Positions 42,198 through 50,839 of a stretch of 50,839 nucleotides of DNA are shown in pieces. The translations under genes and the position numbers were made by a program. The stretch covers positions 1-50,839 of the forward strand of contig SKNT01000208.1 in NCBI GenBank assembly GCA_007120385.1. The letters run 5' to 3'. Source of the stretch: Balneolales bacterium (lineage in GTDB: Bacteria; Bacteroidota; Rhodothermia; Balneolales; Natronogracilivirgulaceae). A model generated the notes under the pieces. It was not told the DNA's origin. It did not search any database and saw nothing but the letters and a program-made list of their open reading frames with translations. How positions within the stretch are numbered: position 1 is the first letter of the stretch; each line of letters starts with the position of its first letter.

Positions 42198-42974
42198 TCA
42201 GCCAAAAAGGCCGGCTACCGTGCCGCCGTCGTGGCTGATCGTCTGGCCGGTGACATATCCGGAGTTGACGGAAAGCAGCCAGGCGGCCAGCCCTGCCAGC
42301 TCTCCGGCCGTGCCAAAACGGCCTACGGGTATGCCGTCTTCCATGTTTTTTCTGGCCTGATCCGGCGTTATGCCGCTTTTTTCGGCATTGAAGGCGATGA
42401 CCCGCTTTATGGCCGGTGTATCATGGGCGCCCGGCGCCAGGATATTGACCGTAATGCCTTCACGGGCAACATCCCGGGATAGCGATTTGGCAAAACCGGC
42501 CACGGCGGCGCGCATGGAGTTGCTCAGTGCCAGGACAGGTATGGGTTGCTTGATGGACTGGCTCTCCACGAAAAGTATCCGTCCGTAACCGGCCTCCCGG
42601 AAGCGTGGCAGAAGCCGGAGCACCAGGTCTGCCTTCCAGCGGAAAACGGATGCGTATGCCTCATCCCAGTCACGGATCGCCGTCTGAGCCGCAGTTTTTG
42701 CGGGCGGACCGCCGGCGTTCAGGACCAGTCCATGCAGCGGTTCGTCTGATGTGGCCTGCAGCAGGCGATCCAGGGTTTCGGGTTTTCCGACATCACCCTG
42801 GATGGGGGTGAACCGGTCGGGCCACTGATGGTGCACCTGGGATAGAGGATCCTGCCTTCTCGCCACACCGGTGACGGTGGCGCCCTCCCTGCATAGAACT
42901 TCAGTGATGGCTTTTCCGAAACCGGAGCTGCATCCGGTGACAATGAAATGCTGTTGATATAGACTCAGATCCAT
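42198..42974 (-). CDS. Atypical SDR oxidoreductase lacking YxxxK
   Basis: The protein is 258 residues, with AGGAG before the ATG on the minus strand. The Rossmann fold is clear: TGCSSGFG (13-20) for the cofactor, GDVGKP, LVLNAGGPP, and VTGQTISHDGG near the C-terminus. The catalytic Tyr and Lys of classical SDRs are missing: Leu150 and Met154 stand at those places in PVLALSNSMRAAVAG, with Arg155 next to it. A Ser (FVESQS) is retained. This matches a sub-group annotated as SDRs with an LSN-R pattern. It may bind NAD(P) and act by another mechanism, or not be a dehydrogenase. It follows the membrane-protein gene by 86 bases. Confidence 0.88.
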   Translation of the reverse strand: MDLSLYQQHFIVTGCSSGFGKAITEVLCREGATVTGVARRQDPLSQVHHQWPDRFTPIQGDVGKPETLDRLLQATSDEPLHGLVLNAGGPPAKTAAQTAIRDWDEAYASVFRWKADLVLRLLPRFREAGYGRILFVESQSIKQPIPVLALSNSMRAAVAGFAKSLSRDVAREGITVNILAPGAHDTPAIKRVIAFNAEKSGITPDQARKNMEDGIPVGRFGTAGELAGLAAWLLSVNSGYVTGQTISHDGGTVAGLFG

Positions 42975-43060
42975 GATTGCTCCTCTCTAGAGGGTGACAA
43001 TTATTCTGTGCGTTTTGTCTACGGTAACACTGCGGACAAGCGATCCATTCAAAACCTTGT

Positions 43061-44074
43061 TCATCCCATCTCCGATTCTCCCGCCCGGTCAAGGGGTACG
43101 TTCATGGCCTGAAACGTCGGCAGACGGTACTGCCAAAGCACCAGCGCCGGCATGGTCATGAACAGAATCCGCGGAACAGTGTCCGGTGCAAGCAGGTAAA
43201 CCAGCATGAAAACTGCCAGAAACCAGATCGAAAGAGCCGCATTCACGCGGTTCCATCCTGTCTCATAAATCCGGTAGCCCATGAAAGGAAGTGCAAGGGT
43301 GAAGCTCAGCCAGAAAGCGCGCATCAGGGAAAGGGACCGTCCGGCAAATTGCTCGACGGTGTGGCTGATCCAGCTTTCCGGTCGGTAGACCAGGTGTGCC
43401 TCGGGAATCTGGGTGAACAGCGGTACGGCCAGGTAGAACAATGCCGCCAGTCCAAATGCCGTGTATCCCTGCGGCCAGAAAGACCGGCGCAGATAATCGG
43501 CAAGGGGCAGGAGGAGCACCGCGAGAAAGAGCCACTCGGAAACCCATACCCCGGCCAGAACCGCCGGGATCAGCAGGACCGTTTTTTGCCGCAGCACTCC
43601 GATGAGAATCAGTCCGAACATGCAAAACATCAGTGCATCCGGAACCGCCAGGAAGATTCCCTGCCAGAAGGCAGCCAGTGGCAGCAGCAGAAAGGTCGGC
43701 AGGGCCACTTCCAGCGCATTGTTACCTTTCTCCTTCATGGAGAGGTAATGCATCCACCCGAAACCAAGCAGCAGATAGACAAAATTCAGGGATCCTGTCA
43801 GCAGCCCGATGCTCTCCTCACCGGTGAGCCCGAACACAAGCGCTATCGTCCCGCTGATCAGTGGTGCAAGCACCCGGAAACTGATGATTTCGGAGCCGAA
43901 AAAAGCGAATGACTCTGCCATTGCGATGTACGCAAACATGTCACCGTACCGGCCATCCGGGCTGATCCGTCCTTCTGCCAGCATCACAAAGTGGGCGATC
44001 ATCACCACCGAGCAGGCCGAAGCCAGCACCGGCAGCGATATGTACAAGGTCATGGAAAAGCGGGTGGCCTTCAT
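43061..44074 (-). CDS. Polytopic membrane protein of unknown function
   Basis: The protein is 337 residues from the ATG at 44074. The longer frame to 44230 overlaps sucD. About nine to ten hydrophobic segments separated by short loops span the whole length (for example ISLPVLASACSVVMIAHFVM, FLAVLLLPLADYL, ALSIWFLAVFMLVYLLA). A conserved-looking loop RPESWISHTVEQFAGRS lies near residue 240. I do not recognise a family. The layout resembles GT-C-like or exopolysaccharide membrane proteins, but no acidic loop motif proves it. It lies 49 bases after sucD and 86 before the SDR gene, both on the same strand. Confidence 0.65.
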   Translation of the reverse strand: MKATRFSMTLYISLPVLASACSVVMIAHFVMLAEGRISPDGRYGDMFAYIAMAESFAFFGSEIISFRVLAPLISGTIALVFGLTGEESIGLLTGSLNFVYLLLGFGWMHYLSMKEKGNNALEVALPTFLLLPLAAFWQGIFLAVPDALMFCMFGLILIGVLRQKTVLLIPAVLAGVWVSEWLFLAVLLLPLADYLRRSFWPQGYTAFGLAALFYLAVPLFTQIPEAHLVYRPESWISHTVEQFAGRSLSLMRAFWLSFTLALPFMGYRIYETGWNRVNAALSIWFLAVFMLVYLLAPDTVPRILFMTMPALVLWQYRLPTFQAMNVPLDRAGESEMG

Positions 44075-44123
44075 GCGCGGACTACTGTCACGTGAGGTTG
44101 GGACACAAAAACGGGCGGGCAGG

Positions 44124-44990
44124 TCAGAGCAGAGATTTGACGGCCTCGCCAATGAGTGCCGGGCTTTCGGCAACGGTGATACCAGCCTCCCTGAGGGCTT
44201 TGATCTTGTCGTCGGCCGTTCCCTTTCCACCGGAAACGATGGCTCCGGCGTGGCCCATCCGGCGCCCCGGTGGAGCGGTGCGTCCGGCGATGAAGGCTAC
44301 CACCGGCTTGGTGACGTTATCCTTGATCCAGGCCGCCGCATCCTCTTCGTCGGATCCGCCGATCTCGCCGCTAAGCACGATGGCCTCGGTTTCGGGGTCA
44401 TCCTGGAAGAGCGCAACGGCGTCGCGGTGCTTGGTCCCGATGACCGGATCCCCGCCAATGCCAATGGCCGTGCTTTGTCCCAGCCCGATCTTCGTCAGCT
44501 GGTCTACGGCTTCGTAAGTCAATGTGCCCGAGCGGGATATAACCCCAATAGGTCCGCGTGCAAAGACATTGCCCGGCATGATTCCGACCTTGGCCTCGCC
44601 CGGAGTGATGACGCCGGGACAGTTGGGGCCGATAAGCCGTGACCCGTGTCGCCGGACGATCTCCCGTGCAACGATCATGTCCTTGACGGGAATACCCTCT
44701 GTGATGCAGATGATGAGGCCGATTCCGTTCAATGCGGCTTCGGCAATGGCGTCTGCGGCAAATGCCGGCGGCACAAAGATTACCGAGGTATTCACCCCCT
44801 CCTTTTCGACTGCTTCTGCCACGGTATTGAAGACGGGCCGGTCAAGATGGCGGGTACCGCCTTTGCCCGGGGTGACACCCCCGACGACATTGGTTCCGTA
44901 CGCGATCATTTGTTCGGCATGGAAAGTGCCCTCATTTCCGGTAAACCCCTGGACGATAAGCCGGGTATCTTTTCCAACTAGTACGCTCAT
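44124..44990 (-). CDS. sucD: Succinyl-CoA ligase, alpha subunit
   Basis: The protein is 288 residues. With the beta subunit (sucC, not in this window) it makes succinate and ATP or GTP from succinyl-CoA in the citric acid cycle. CoA-binding region: [19 protein letters not shown] and [13 protein letters not shown]. The catalytic phosphohistidine lies in [19 protein letters not shown], and [12 protein letters not shown] is conserved. It is the first gene of the minus-strand run and is divergent from the TonB receptor gene. Confidence 0.96.
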   Translation of the reverse strand: MSVLVGKDTRLIVQGFTGNEGTFHAEQMIAYGTNVVGGVTPGKGGTRHLDRPVFNTVAEAVEKEGVNTSVIFVPPAFAADAIAEAALNGIGLIICITEGIPVKDMIVAREIVRRHGSRLIGPNCPGVITPGEAKVGIMPGNVFARGPIGVISRSGTLTYEAVDQLTKIGLGQSTAIGIGGDPVIGTKHRDAVALFQDDPETEAIVLSGEIGGSDEEDAAAWIKDNVTKPVVAFIAGRTAPPGRRMGHAGAIVSGGKGTADDKIKALREAGITVAESPALIGEAVKSLL

Positions 44991-45269
44991 TCCGATTTTT
45001 TTATTTGAGAATTATGATAGTTAGCCACATATTAGCAGAACGGTTGGAATATACCCACCCCAAAGGTGAGATTCCAAACAATAACAGGGTTAGCCGCATA
45101 ACGGTATGTATTGAAAATCAGTTCAAATTTCTGCAGATTGCAGGAAACACATATTGGGATTGGGTTGGCACATTTTTTTTAAAGTGTAGCAGGTCTCATG
45201 GTCACAGGTCTGTAGATAGCTCGCTACATTGAATGTTTTAATTGGACGTATTTGTCTTCTCATTAGTAG
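44991..45269. promoter_or_regulatory. Divergent region sucD versus TonB receptor
   Basis: The 279 bases must hold promoters in both directions. No full TAnnTTTG match is seen. A near-repeat GTTAGCCrCATA occurs at 45020-45031 and 45089-45100, flanking an imperfect inverted repeat at 45044-45077 (TTGGAAT/ATTCCAA with inner CACC/GGTG). These could be regulator sites for the receptor operon. Confidence 0.4.
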
Positions 45270-47942
45270 ATGATGAAATCATTCATTTCCATCATTTTAG
45301 TTCTTGTTCTGTGCCTGCCGGCGCATGCGCAGACCGACGGGTCCCGCATCACCGGCCGTGTCTTTGACGAGGACCGAAATCCAGCTGAAAATGTTTCGGT
45401 GCTCATTCGCGAATTGTCTACCGGACGTTCAACCGGATCAAACGGCAGGTTTGAGATTCCGGTCAGGCCCGGCACCTGGACCCTGCAGGTTACCATGCTG
45501 GGATACGAAGCCATCCTGGACACGATTGTGGTTGAACGGGGGGAGCAGGTCCATCGCGAGTATCATCTTATCCCGACCTATTTCGAAATCGGCGCCATTA
45601 CCGTCGTGGCACCGGACGACCTGCTGTCTCGTGAACTCGACACCCGAACCGTGATTACATCCGGCGAGATACAACATACCGCATCCACCAGTCTCGGGAA
45701 CCTCCTGCAGCTCATGCCCGGGGTGTCTACCACCAATCCGACGCTCAGCTCGCCCGAGCAGGCCGTAATACGCGGCGGGGATGCCATGGGTACGCAGATT
45801 ATGGTGGATGGGATTCCCTTGTCGAACAATGCGAATCTTCAGGTCGGCATCGGGGCCAATACGGCGAACCGGGGGCTGGACCTGCGGCAGATCACGGCCG
45901 AAAATATTGAAGAGGTTACCATCATCCGCGGTATCCCGTCTGCCGAGTACGGCGACCTTACCGACGGCGCGCTGATCGTGCGCACCAGGTCCCGTCCCGA
46001 GCCGCTGCGCATGAAAGTCACCTACAATCCCAATATCACCGAATTCAATGCCTCCGGGGGGTCCCGTCTCGGGCAAACCGGCTGGGTACTCAATGCCAAT
46101 GCCAATGTGGCATCCGCCCGCAACGATATCCGAATTGCCGATGACGGCTATACCCGTTTTTCCGGTCAGATTACGCTGCGCCGGCAGGCGGAAAACTGGG
46201 AGCTGAGCCAGCGGCTCTACGGAACACGTTCGCTGGACGAGCGCAAGGAACAGCCCGGCTACGCACTGCGCCAGGCATGGTACAACCGGGATGTGACGGT
46301 GCGGTATTCCGGGGAGGTCCGATATGATTTCAGCTCGTCACGCCGGCTTCGAGCCAACTGGTCTGTGAACCACATCCGCCAGAACTCCTACCAGCAGCAG
46401 CTGATTTCGCGTGACAACATGGTGGTGTCCCTGTCGAATCAGGAGGGAACCAACCGTGGGGTAATCGTCTTCGGCAGCTACCTGGGCAGGCAGTGGATCA
46501 ACGGATCGGTCTGGAACATCTACTCGGACCTGAACCACCGCTGGCAGTTCCAGACAGGTGGCATCTATCACCAGTTGCTTACGGGCGTCACATTCCGGTC
46601 CGATTTCAACCGGGGTGATGGCATCGACTTCAACCCGCTCTACCCGCCGTCCCTGACCAACCCCACTCCCCGGCTGCGCAGCTACAACGATCTGCCTGCC
46701 TACAACATCCTCAGTATTTATGTGGAGGATCATATCTCTGGACGCATCGGCATACCCTTCCGGCTCCAGGCCGGTTTCCGCTACGAGGTCTACCGTCCCA
46801 CCGAACTGAACCTCGGGGCCCTCACTGGTGACGGATCGCTGATCGAATCCTACAACGGCTCTTTCCTGAACCCGCGCATCAACCTCTCGCTGCACCTTAC
46901 CAACGACACCCGGCTGCGCTTCGGCTACGGTCAAACAAGCAAATCGCCACCGATGGGTATGATCTTCGCCCAGGAGCGCTACTATGATATTGTGGATACG
47001 GTTTCGGTGGTGGACCCCTCCGATCCGAGGCAGAACTTCGCCCTGGTATCCACCTACATCCGGGAACAGGCGAACCCAACCCTGAAAGGCTACCAGCAGA
47101 AGAAGTATGAAGTCAGTCTCGACCAGCAGATTGGCAATGTTGGAGTCAGCCTCACCGGCTTCATGAACCGCAGTGACAACATGTTCCGGACCTTCAGGGA
47201 ACCTACCGTTTTTTATCAGTACTCCTGGCCCGACTGGCCGGATCAGGAAACCGGTGTGGTCAGGGATACCCTGCTTGAAAGCTTCCCGCTCTACCTCAAT
47301 GACGGATGGCACCGTTCACACGGTGTGGAATTCAGCCTGCGCACCCGGCGCATCCAGTCCATCAACACCGCTTTCCGCATGGACGCCGCCTACATAAACA
47401 ACAAGCGCGGTACATCTGAGGGAATTCAGTATGGAACTCGCAGGTTCAACAACGATTTCGGCCGGTTTGTCATGCCCATCTACAGCACCGAAGAGCGGTA
47501 CGACCGCAATCTGCTGTTCAACTACCGGGCCGAAGTGCAGTCCCGGTCACTGGGACTCTGGCTCACCGTCCATCTGCAACAGCAGCTCTTCCAGATTGAC
47601 GGCAGGGACGGTCTCGCAGACACCCTGGCCATCGGCTACTTCACCCCCGACCAGGAAACTGTCATGATTCCCGAAGATGAGCGTGCCGATGAGCGCTACG
47701 TCGATCTGCGCCGCCGATTTGAAGATTTCCAGCTTCTGGATGAAGTCCGTCCGAACCGCTGGCTGCTCAACGTGAACGTAAGCAAGTCACTGTTCCGGGG
47801 CTCTGAAGTAACTTTCTTTGTAAACAACATCTTCAACCATCGTCCCCGTTACCAGCTGCGCCGTACTGCCGACGCCATACAGAGTTTTGAAAGGCGTAAT
47901 CCACCCATATTCTATGGAGTGGAATTCAGCTACCAGTTTTAA
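45270..47942 (+). CDS. TonB-dependent receptor with carboxypeptidase-like N-domain
   Basis: The protein is 890 residues. A signal peptide ends AHAQTDG. Order: a carboxypeptidase regulatory-like domain (about 25-105: GRVFDEDRNPAENVSVLIREL), a plug domain (about 120-240: LGNLLQLMPGVSTTNP, AVIRGGDAMGTQIMVDGIPL, EVTIIRGIPSAEYGDLTDG), and a 22-strand barrel ending in SYQF with the terminal Phe of outer-membrane proteins. It imports a ligand using TonB energy. No SusD gene follows. Instead it starts an operon with the DUF4876 lipoprotein and the DUF6850-like barrel. The ligand is unknown. Iron or another metal chelate is possible given the iron genes nearby, but this is speculation. Confidence 0.92.
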   Translation: MMKSFISIILVLVLCLPAHAQTDGSRITGRVFDEDRNPAENVSVLIRELSTGRSTGSNGRFEIPVRPGTWTLQVTMLGYEAILDTIVVERGEQVHREYHLIPTYFEIGAITVVAPDDLLSRELDTRTVITSGEIQHTASTSLGNLLQLMPGVSTTNPTLSSPEQAVIRGGDAMGTQIMVDGIPLSNNANLQVGIGANTANRGLDLRQITAENIEEVTIIRGIPSAEYGDLTDGALIVRTRSRPEPLRMKVTYNPNITEFNASGGSRLGQTGWVLNANANVASARNDIRIADDGYTRFSGQITLRRQAENWELSQRLYGTRSLDERKEQPGYALRQAWYNRDVTVRYSGEVRYDFSSSRRLRANWSVNHIRQNSYQQQLISRDNMVVSLSNQEGTNRGVIVFGSYLGRQWINGSVWNIYSDLNHRWQFQTGGIYHQLLTGVTFRSDFNRGDGIDFNPLYPPSLTNPTPRLRSYNDLPAYNILSIYVEDHISGRIGIPFRLQAGFRYEVYRPTELNLGALTGDGSLIESYNGSFLNPRINLSLHLTNDTRLRFGYGQTSKSPPMGMIFAQERYYDIVDTVSVVDPSDPRQNFALVSTYIREQANPTLKGYQQKKYEVSLDQQIGNVGVSLTGFMNRSDNMFRTFREPTVFYQYSWPDWPDQETGVVRDTLLESFPLYLNDGWHRSHGVEFSLRTRRIQSINTAFRMDAAYINNKRGTSEGIQYGTRRFNNDFGRFVMPIYSTEERYDRNLLFNYRAEVQSRSLGLWLTVHLQQQLFQIDGRDGLADTLAIGYFTPDQETVMIPEDERADERYVDLRRRFEDFQLLDEVRPNRWLLNVNVSKSLFRGSEVTFFVNNIFNHRPRYQLRRTADAIQSFERRNPPIFYGVEFSYQF

Positions 47943-48038
47943 TTTCCGGTATGCATGAATGTCCGGGATTGTGAAAGGTTTTTATATCAATGGTTCAACG
48001 AGTCAGTTATGAAATTACACGTTAAATCGGATTCTGGA

Positions 48039-49265
48039 ATGTCCGGTACCCCTTACCAGCCATTTCGCATCATAACCACAAGTCTGCTTGTTGCGGCATT
48101 GGTGCTCATACCGGTGCTCTGGTCAGGCTGTGATGATGTGGTCTCCCAGCGTGACAAACCCTCTTCCCGTGAAAGGGAGTCCACCGTAGTGCTTCAGATT
48201 GTGGACGAGTCCGGGACCATGGAAAAGCTTCACGGGCATTCCGGTGTCGACAGCGCCCGGGTGCAGCTGCGCTCCAATGTCCACGGCACCGAACATGTCT
48301 ATTACAGCGATAAAAATGGCAGGGTGGAAGTGTCCGGTGTGTTATCCGATCGTTACTTTCTCAGCATCAGCCGGCCGCTTCTGATATCCGAGCTGGAACA
48401 GCTGCCTGACCTTGCCGATGAGAACTACTCTCTGGTGAACCGGTCGGTTTCCTCGGTTGAGATCCGACCCGGTCAGGACGAACCTGTCATCGTCCCGCTG
48501 GAGCTCATCTTTGAAGGCGCACCGATCGTCTTCAGTGAGATTTATGCCTCAGGCCCCCCGGGTGCCGGTCTCTACTTTTTCGACCGCTTCATCGAATTTT
48601 TCAACCAGACCGACTCCACGCTCTATCTGGACGGGCTGGTGGTGGCCAGGGTATATGCCAGCGCCTACCTCGGGCTCAACTTCATCGACGACCCGGAATT
48701 CATACATTCGAGCAACGTCTGGATGTTCCCCGGATCCGGCACCGACTATCCCATTGAACCCGGGGAGTTCATCATCTGCGCCGTGGATGCCATTGATCAC
48801 ACGGTCAATGCCCCGGAAAGTTTTGATCACAGGGGAGCCGATTTTGAATTTTACAAGCCCGATGCCCCGGACATCGATAACCCGAATGTACCCAACATGA
48901 TCATGATCTACCAGGATTCCGGCATTGACTGGTTGATCGGCGGTCAGGCCGATGCGCTGGTTCTGGCCCGGACCGATACGGATAATATTCGGTGGCGGGA
49001 CGGCCGGATACTCATCCCCTACGAAGATGTCATTGACGGAGTGGAATACCTGCTCAATCCGTCCGATCTGGATCGCAAGAAACTCAATCCCCAAATCGAC
49101 GCAGGTGCCACCGGCGGCATCAACTTCTACACCGGCCGATCCATGGAACGCAGGGTATCGATCAGCCCGGACGGGGTGAAGCGCCTTCAGAACACCAACA
49201 ACTCATCGGTCGACTTCCGCATCAACGACCGCCCCACACCCCAGTATCATCCCGATTTCCCGTAA
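48039..49265 (+). CDS. DUF4876 lipoprotein with lamin-tail-like region
   Basis: The protein is 408 residues from the ATG at 48039, which leaves a normal-length signal before the lipobox Cys (LWSGC). An ATG at 48009 would add ten residues. It is a lipid-anchored envelope protein. After a beta-rich N-terminal part (STVVLQIVDESG, SARVQLRSN, YYSDKNGRVEVSGV), the centre shows IVFSEIYASG and FIEFFNQTDSTLYLDGLVVA, which resembles a lamin-tail fold. The remainder matches DUF4876, a Bacteroidota family with no known activity. It lies about 97 bases after the receptor and precedes the barrel protein. It may be a surface-exposed ligand-binding lid for the receptor, as SusD is for SusC. This is inference. 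Confidence 0.82.
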   Translation: MSGTPYQPFRIITTSLLVAALVLIPVLWSGCDDVVSQRDKPSSRERESTVVLQIVDESGTMEKLHGHSGVDSARVQLRSNVHGTEHVYYSDKNGRVEVSGVLSDRYFLSISRPLLISELEQLPDLADENYSLVNRSVSSVEIRPGQDEPVIVPLELIFEGAPIVFSEIYASGPPGAGLYFFDRFIEFFNQTDSTLYLDGLVVARVYASAYLGLNFIDDPEFIHSSNVWMFPGSGTDYPIEPGEFIICAVDAIDHTVNAPESFDHRGADFEFYKPDAPDIDNPNVPNMIMIYQDSGIDWLIGGQADALVLARTDTDNIRWRDGRILIPYEDVIDGVEYLLNPSDLDRKKLNPQIDAGATGGINFYTGRSMERRVSISPDGVKRLQNTNNSSVDFRINDRPTPQYHPDFP

Positions 49266-49304
49266 GCGGCCAGCCATCACACCGATATCATACCGTTGCA
49301 AATA

Positions 49305-50834
49305 ATGTTCCCCAGCCAACAACCCCGAATCTTCATTCCGATCATCGCCCTGGTTGTCATGATCATGCTGCCTGCCGCTTCGCCGGCGCAGTGGTATGGT
49401 CACTCCGGAGCGTTTTTTGAGCATGGCCAGCTGCTGGATGGCCGTCCCTACAACTGGGCCATGCGCACGGGCAATCCCGCCCTGCTGCGTATCTCACACC
49501 ATGCCGATGACCTTGAGATGGCCATCCTGTTTGACGACCAAAGCGGGGCGTTCCGCCGGTTTGTGGATCCGGGCCGCCACGCCAGTTATGCCGCCAGGGC
49601 TTCCGGAAGCAAGACCGTAGGCGAACGGCAGCTGTTTCTAGGCTCGTTCGGTTTCAGCCGCACCGAGTACCACGACTGGCAGTGGCTTTCTACCCGCTTT
49701 TACGACGAGGCCCATCCATTCCTGAAAGCCGACAGCACAACCGGCCTTTCCCGCTACAACGAAATCGTTTTCACAGGCGGGTACGCCGTGGAACTGATGC
49801 CCGGATGGGATGTCGGCGCTTCCCTGTATTACATGGTGGATGAGGGTCTGAAAGATGTGGCTCCCAAGCCGCTTTCCACCCACCGGGATTTCCGCCTCCG
49901 GATTGGCTCCTCCTACCGTGCAAACCGCCTTGAGTTCGGCGCTTTTGCGGGAGTTGACGATCGCGAGGAAGAACTTCGCTACACCGAATACGAAGGCGCC
50001 ATTCTGGAGGAAACGGTGCTTATCAATTTCCGTGGGTACGACCGGCCGATTGTCCAGCGGCGCGATCGCGAAACCCGCATAACGCGGGGCACATCGTGGC
50101 ACTACGGAGCGCACGGATCCTGGCTTCTCCCGGAAGGTCCCCGTTTGCATGTCCAGTACCGCGGCTCACGCAGTGCACTGGACATCGAAGAAGACATTAC
50201 CCGCCCCCGAAAAGAAGGTTACACCTCTTCCGGAAGTCATTTGGTGGATGCGGACATGATCTGGAACAGAGAAGGCAACATGCTGGCCATTGGCTATCGC
50301 TATGTCTCGGCTGAAAGGTGGGCGGAATTCCAGCCGTTTGATGTGCTCCTGGCCGATGCCAGCCGGCGCATGCACCGCTTCGTCACCGGCTGGTCATCGC
50401 AGGTAGCCGCTGACCTGGAAGTCGGGTTCGAGTGGGAAATTACTTCCGGCAGCCAGTCGGAGGATGATTATTACAGCGACATTTCCTGGTCGGTGGATCA
50501 CAGTGACATCGGTTTCCGGACAGGCTTTGCAGGCCGCATGAGCAGCCGCTGGCGTCTTGCCGCACACTATGGATACCTGAACCGCAGCGCTTCCAACGGC
50601 CGGCTTGAAAAAGGGCAGACCGGAAGCTTTTTCAATGATTACCGCCGCCGGGACATTGACTACATGCTCAGCGGATATTCCATCCATGAAGGAAATCTGA
50701 GGGCAAAAATACGTCATGCAGGCCATCATGAACTTCACCTCGGACTCCTGGTGCAACAGCAGCAAGGCCACGATTCCGGACAGAAACGCAGGATCATCAC
50801 ATCGTCGGTAACCTACCGGGTACCGATACCCTGA
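49305..50834 (+). CDS. DUF6850-like outer-membrane beta-barrel protein
   Basis: The protein is 509 residues from the ATG at 49305. A TTG at 49296 adds three. A signal peptide ends SPAQW. The rest is a succession of amphipathic strands (for example RQLFLGSFGFSRTEYHDWQW, EIVFTGGYAVELMPGWDVGASLYY, RFVTGWSSQVAADLEVGFEWE), the pattern of a large outer-membrane barrel. Its place after the receptor and DUF4876 lipoprotein is the arrangement I recall for DUF6850 in Bacteroidota. No catalytic motif is seen. The gene ends five bases before the window edge, so any further operon member is out of view. Confidence 0.75.
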   Translation: MFPSQQPRIFIPIIALVVMIMLPAASPAQWYGHSGAFFEHGQLLDGRPYNWAMRTGNPALLRISHHADDLEMAILFDDQSGAFRRFVDPGRHASYAARASGSKTVGERQLFLGSFGFSRTEYHDWQWLSTRFYDEAHPFLKADSTTGLSRYNEIVFTGGYAVELMPGWDVGASLYYMVDEGLKDVAPKPLSTHRDFRLRIGSSYRANRLEFGAFAGVDDREEELRYTEYEGAILEETVLINFRGYDRPIVQRRDRETRITRGTSWHYGAHGSWLLPEGPRLHVQYRGSRSALDIEEDITRPRKEGYTSSGSHLVDADMIWNREGNMLAIGYRYVSAERWAEFQPFDVLLADASRRMHRFVTGWSSQVAADLEVGFEWEITSGSQSEDDYYSDISWSVDHSDIGFRTGFAGRMSSRWRLAAHYGYLNRSASNGRLEKGQTGSFFNDYRRRDIDYMLSGYSIHEGNLRAKIRHAGHHELHLGLLVQQQQGHDSGQKRRIITSSVTYRVPIP

Positions 50835-50839
50835 AGCAG

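Noticed and set aside
45044-45077. A riboswitch before the TonB receptor
   Set aside because: The hairpin does not match the cobalamin, TPP or other consensus elements I know.

Overview
The window reads as chromosomal DNA of a Gram-negative bacterium of the Bacteroidota/Balneolota/Rhodothermota group. The evidence is a TonB-dependent receptor with a carboxypeptidase-like N-terminal domain next to DUF4876 and DUF6850-like genes, many lipoproteins and outer-membrane barrels, a tricorn-like protease, few Shine-Dalgarno sequences, and several TAnnTTTG -7 promoter elements of the Bacteroidota type. No species is claimed. There are about 40 genes, one of them cut by the left edge. I see no insertion sequence, phage, CRISPR array or rRNA.

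Layout. 1-7 kb: a cut-off secreted protein, a TPR lipoprotein, a YbdG-type mechanosensitive channel, an O/P-type porin, a stand-alone lysine-ketoglutarate reductase, and a D-aminoacylase-like lipoprotein with altered metal ligands. 7-13 kb: a DUF3347 protein, a HAD phosphatase, a tricorn protease and a two-domain fasciclin lipoprotein. 13-20 kb: clpS-clpA, a fused OlsF-like acyltransferase, an AsmA-like protein and hisS. 21-28 kb: a five-gene envelope-glycan cassette on the minus strand (YfhO, GT4, methyltransferase, GT2, flippase), with gatC upstream. 29-35.5 kb: ptsH-ptsI, a small CBM48 protein behind an AT-rich promoter island, birA-tilS-hpt, tRNA-Ser(GCU) and mgsA. 35.6-45 kb: a long minus-strand run sucD, membrane protein, SDR, yjbQ, feoA-feoB, fbpA-fbpB-fbpC. 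45.2-50.8 kb: an operon of TonB-dependent receptor, DUF4876 lipoprotein and DUF6850-like barrel.

How it fits together. Most of the content is housekeeping or envelope function. ClpS/ClpA form the N-degron unfoldase pair, and the tricorn-like enzyme and the amidohydrolase could finish peptide breakdown in the periplasm. HPr and EI lie near a glycogen-binding-type domain and methylglyoxal synthase with no PTS permease in view, which suggests a regulatory rather than transport role. Ferrous (Feo) and ferric (Fbp) uptake genes are consecutive on one strand. The least understood units are the TonB receptor/DUF4876/DUF6850 operon and the YfhO/flippase glycan cassette.

Limits: all calls come from reading sequence and recalled family motifs. 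No database search was run, start codons are inferred, and promoters and operators are pattern matches only.
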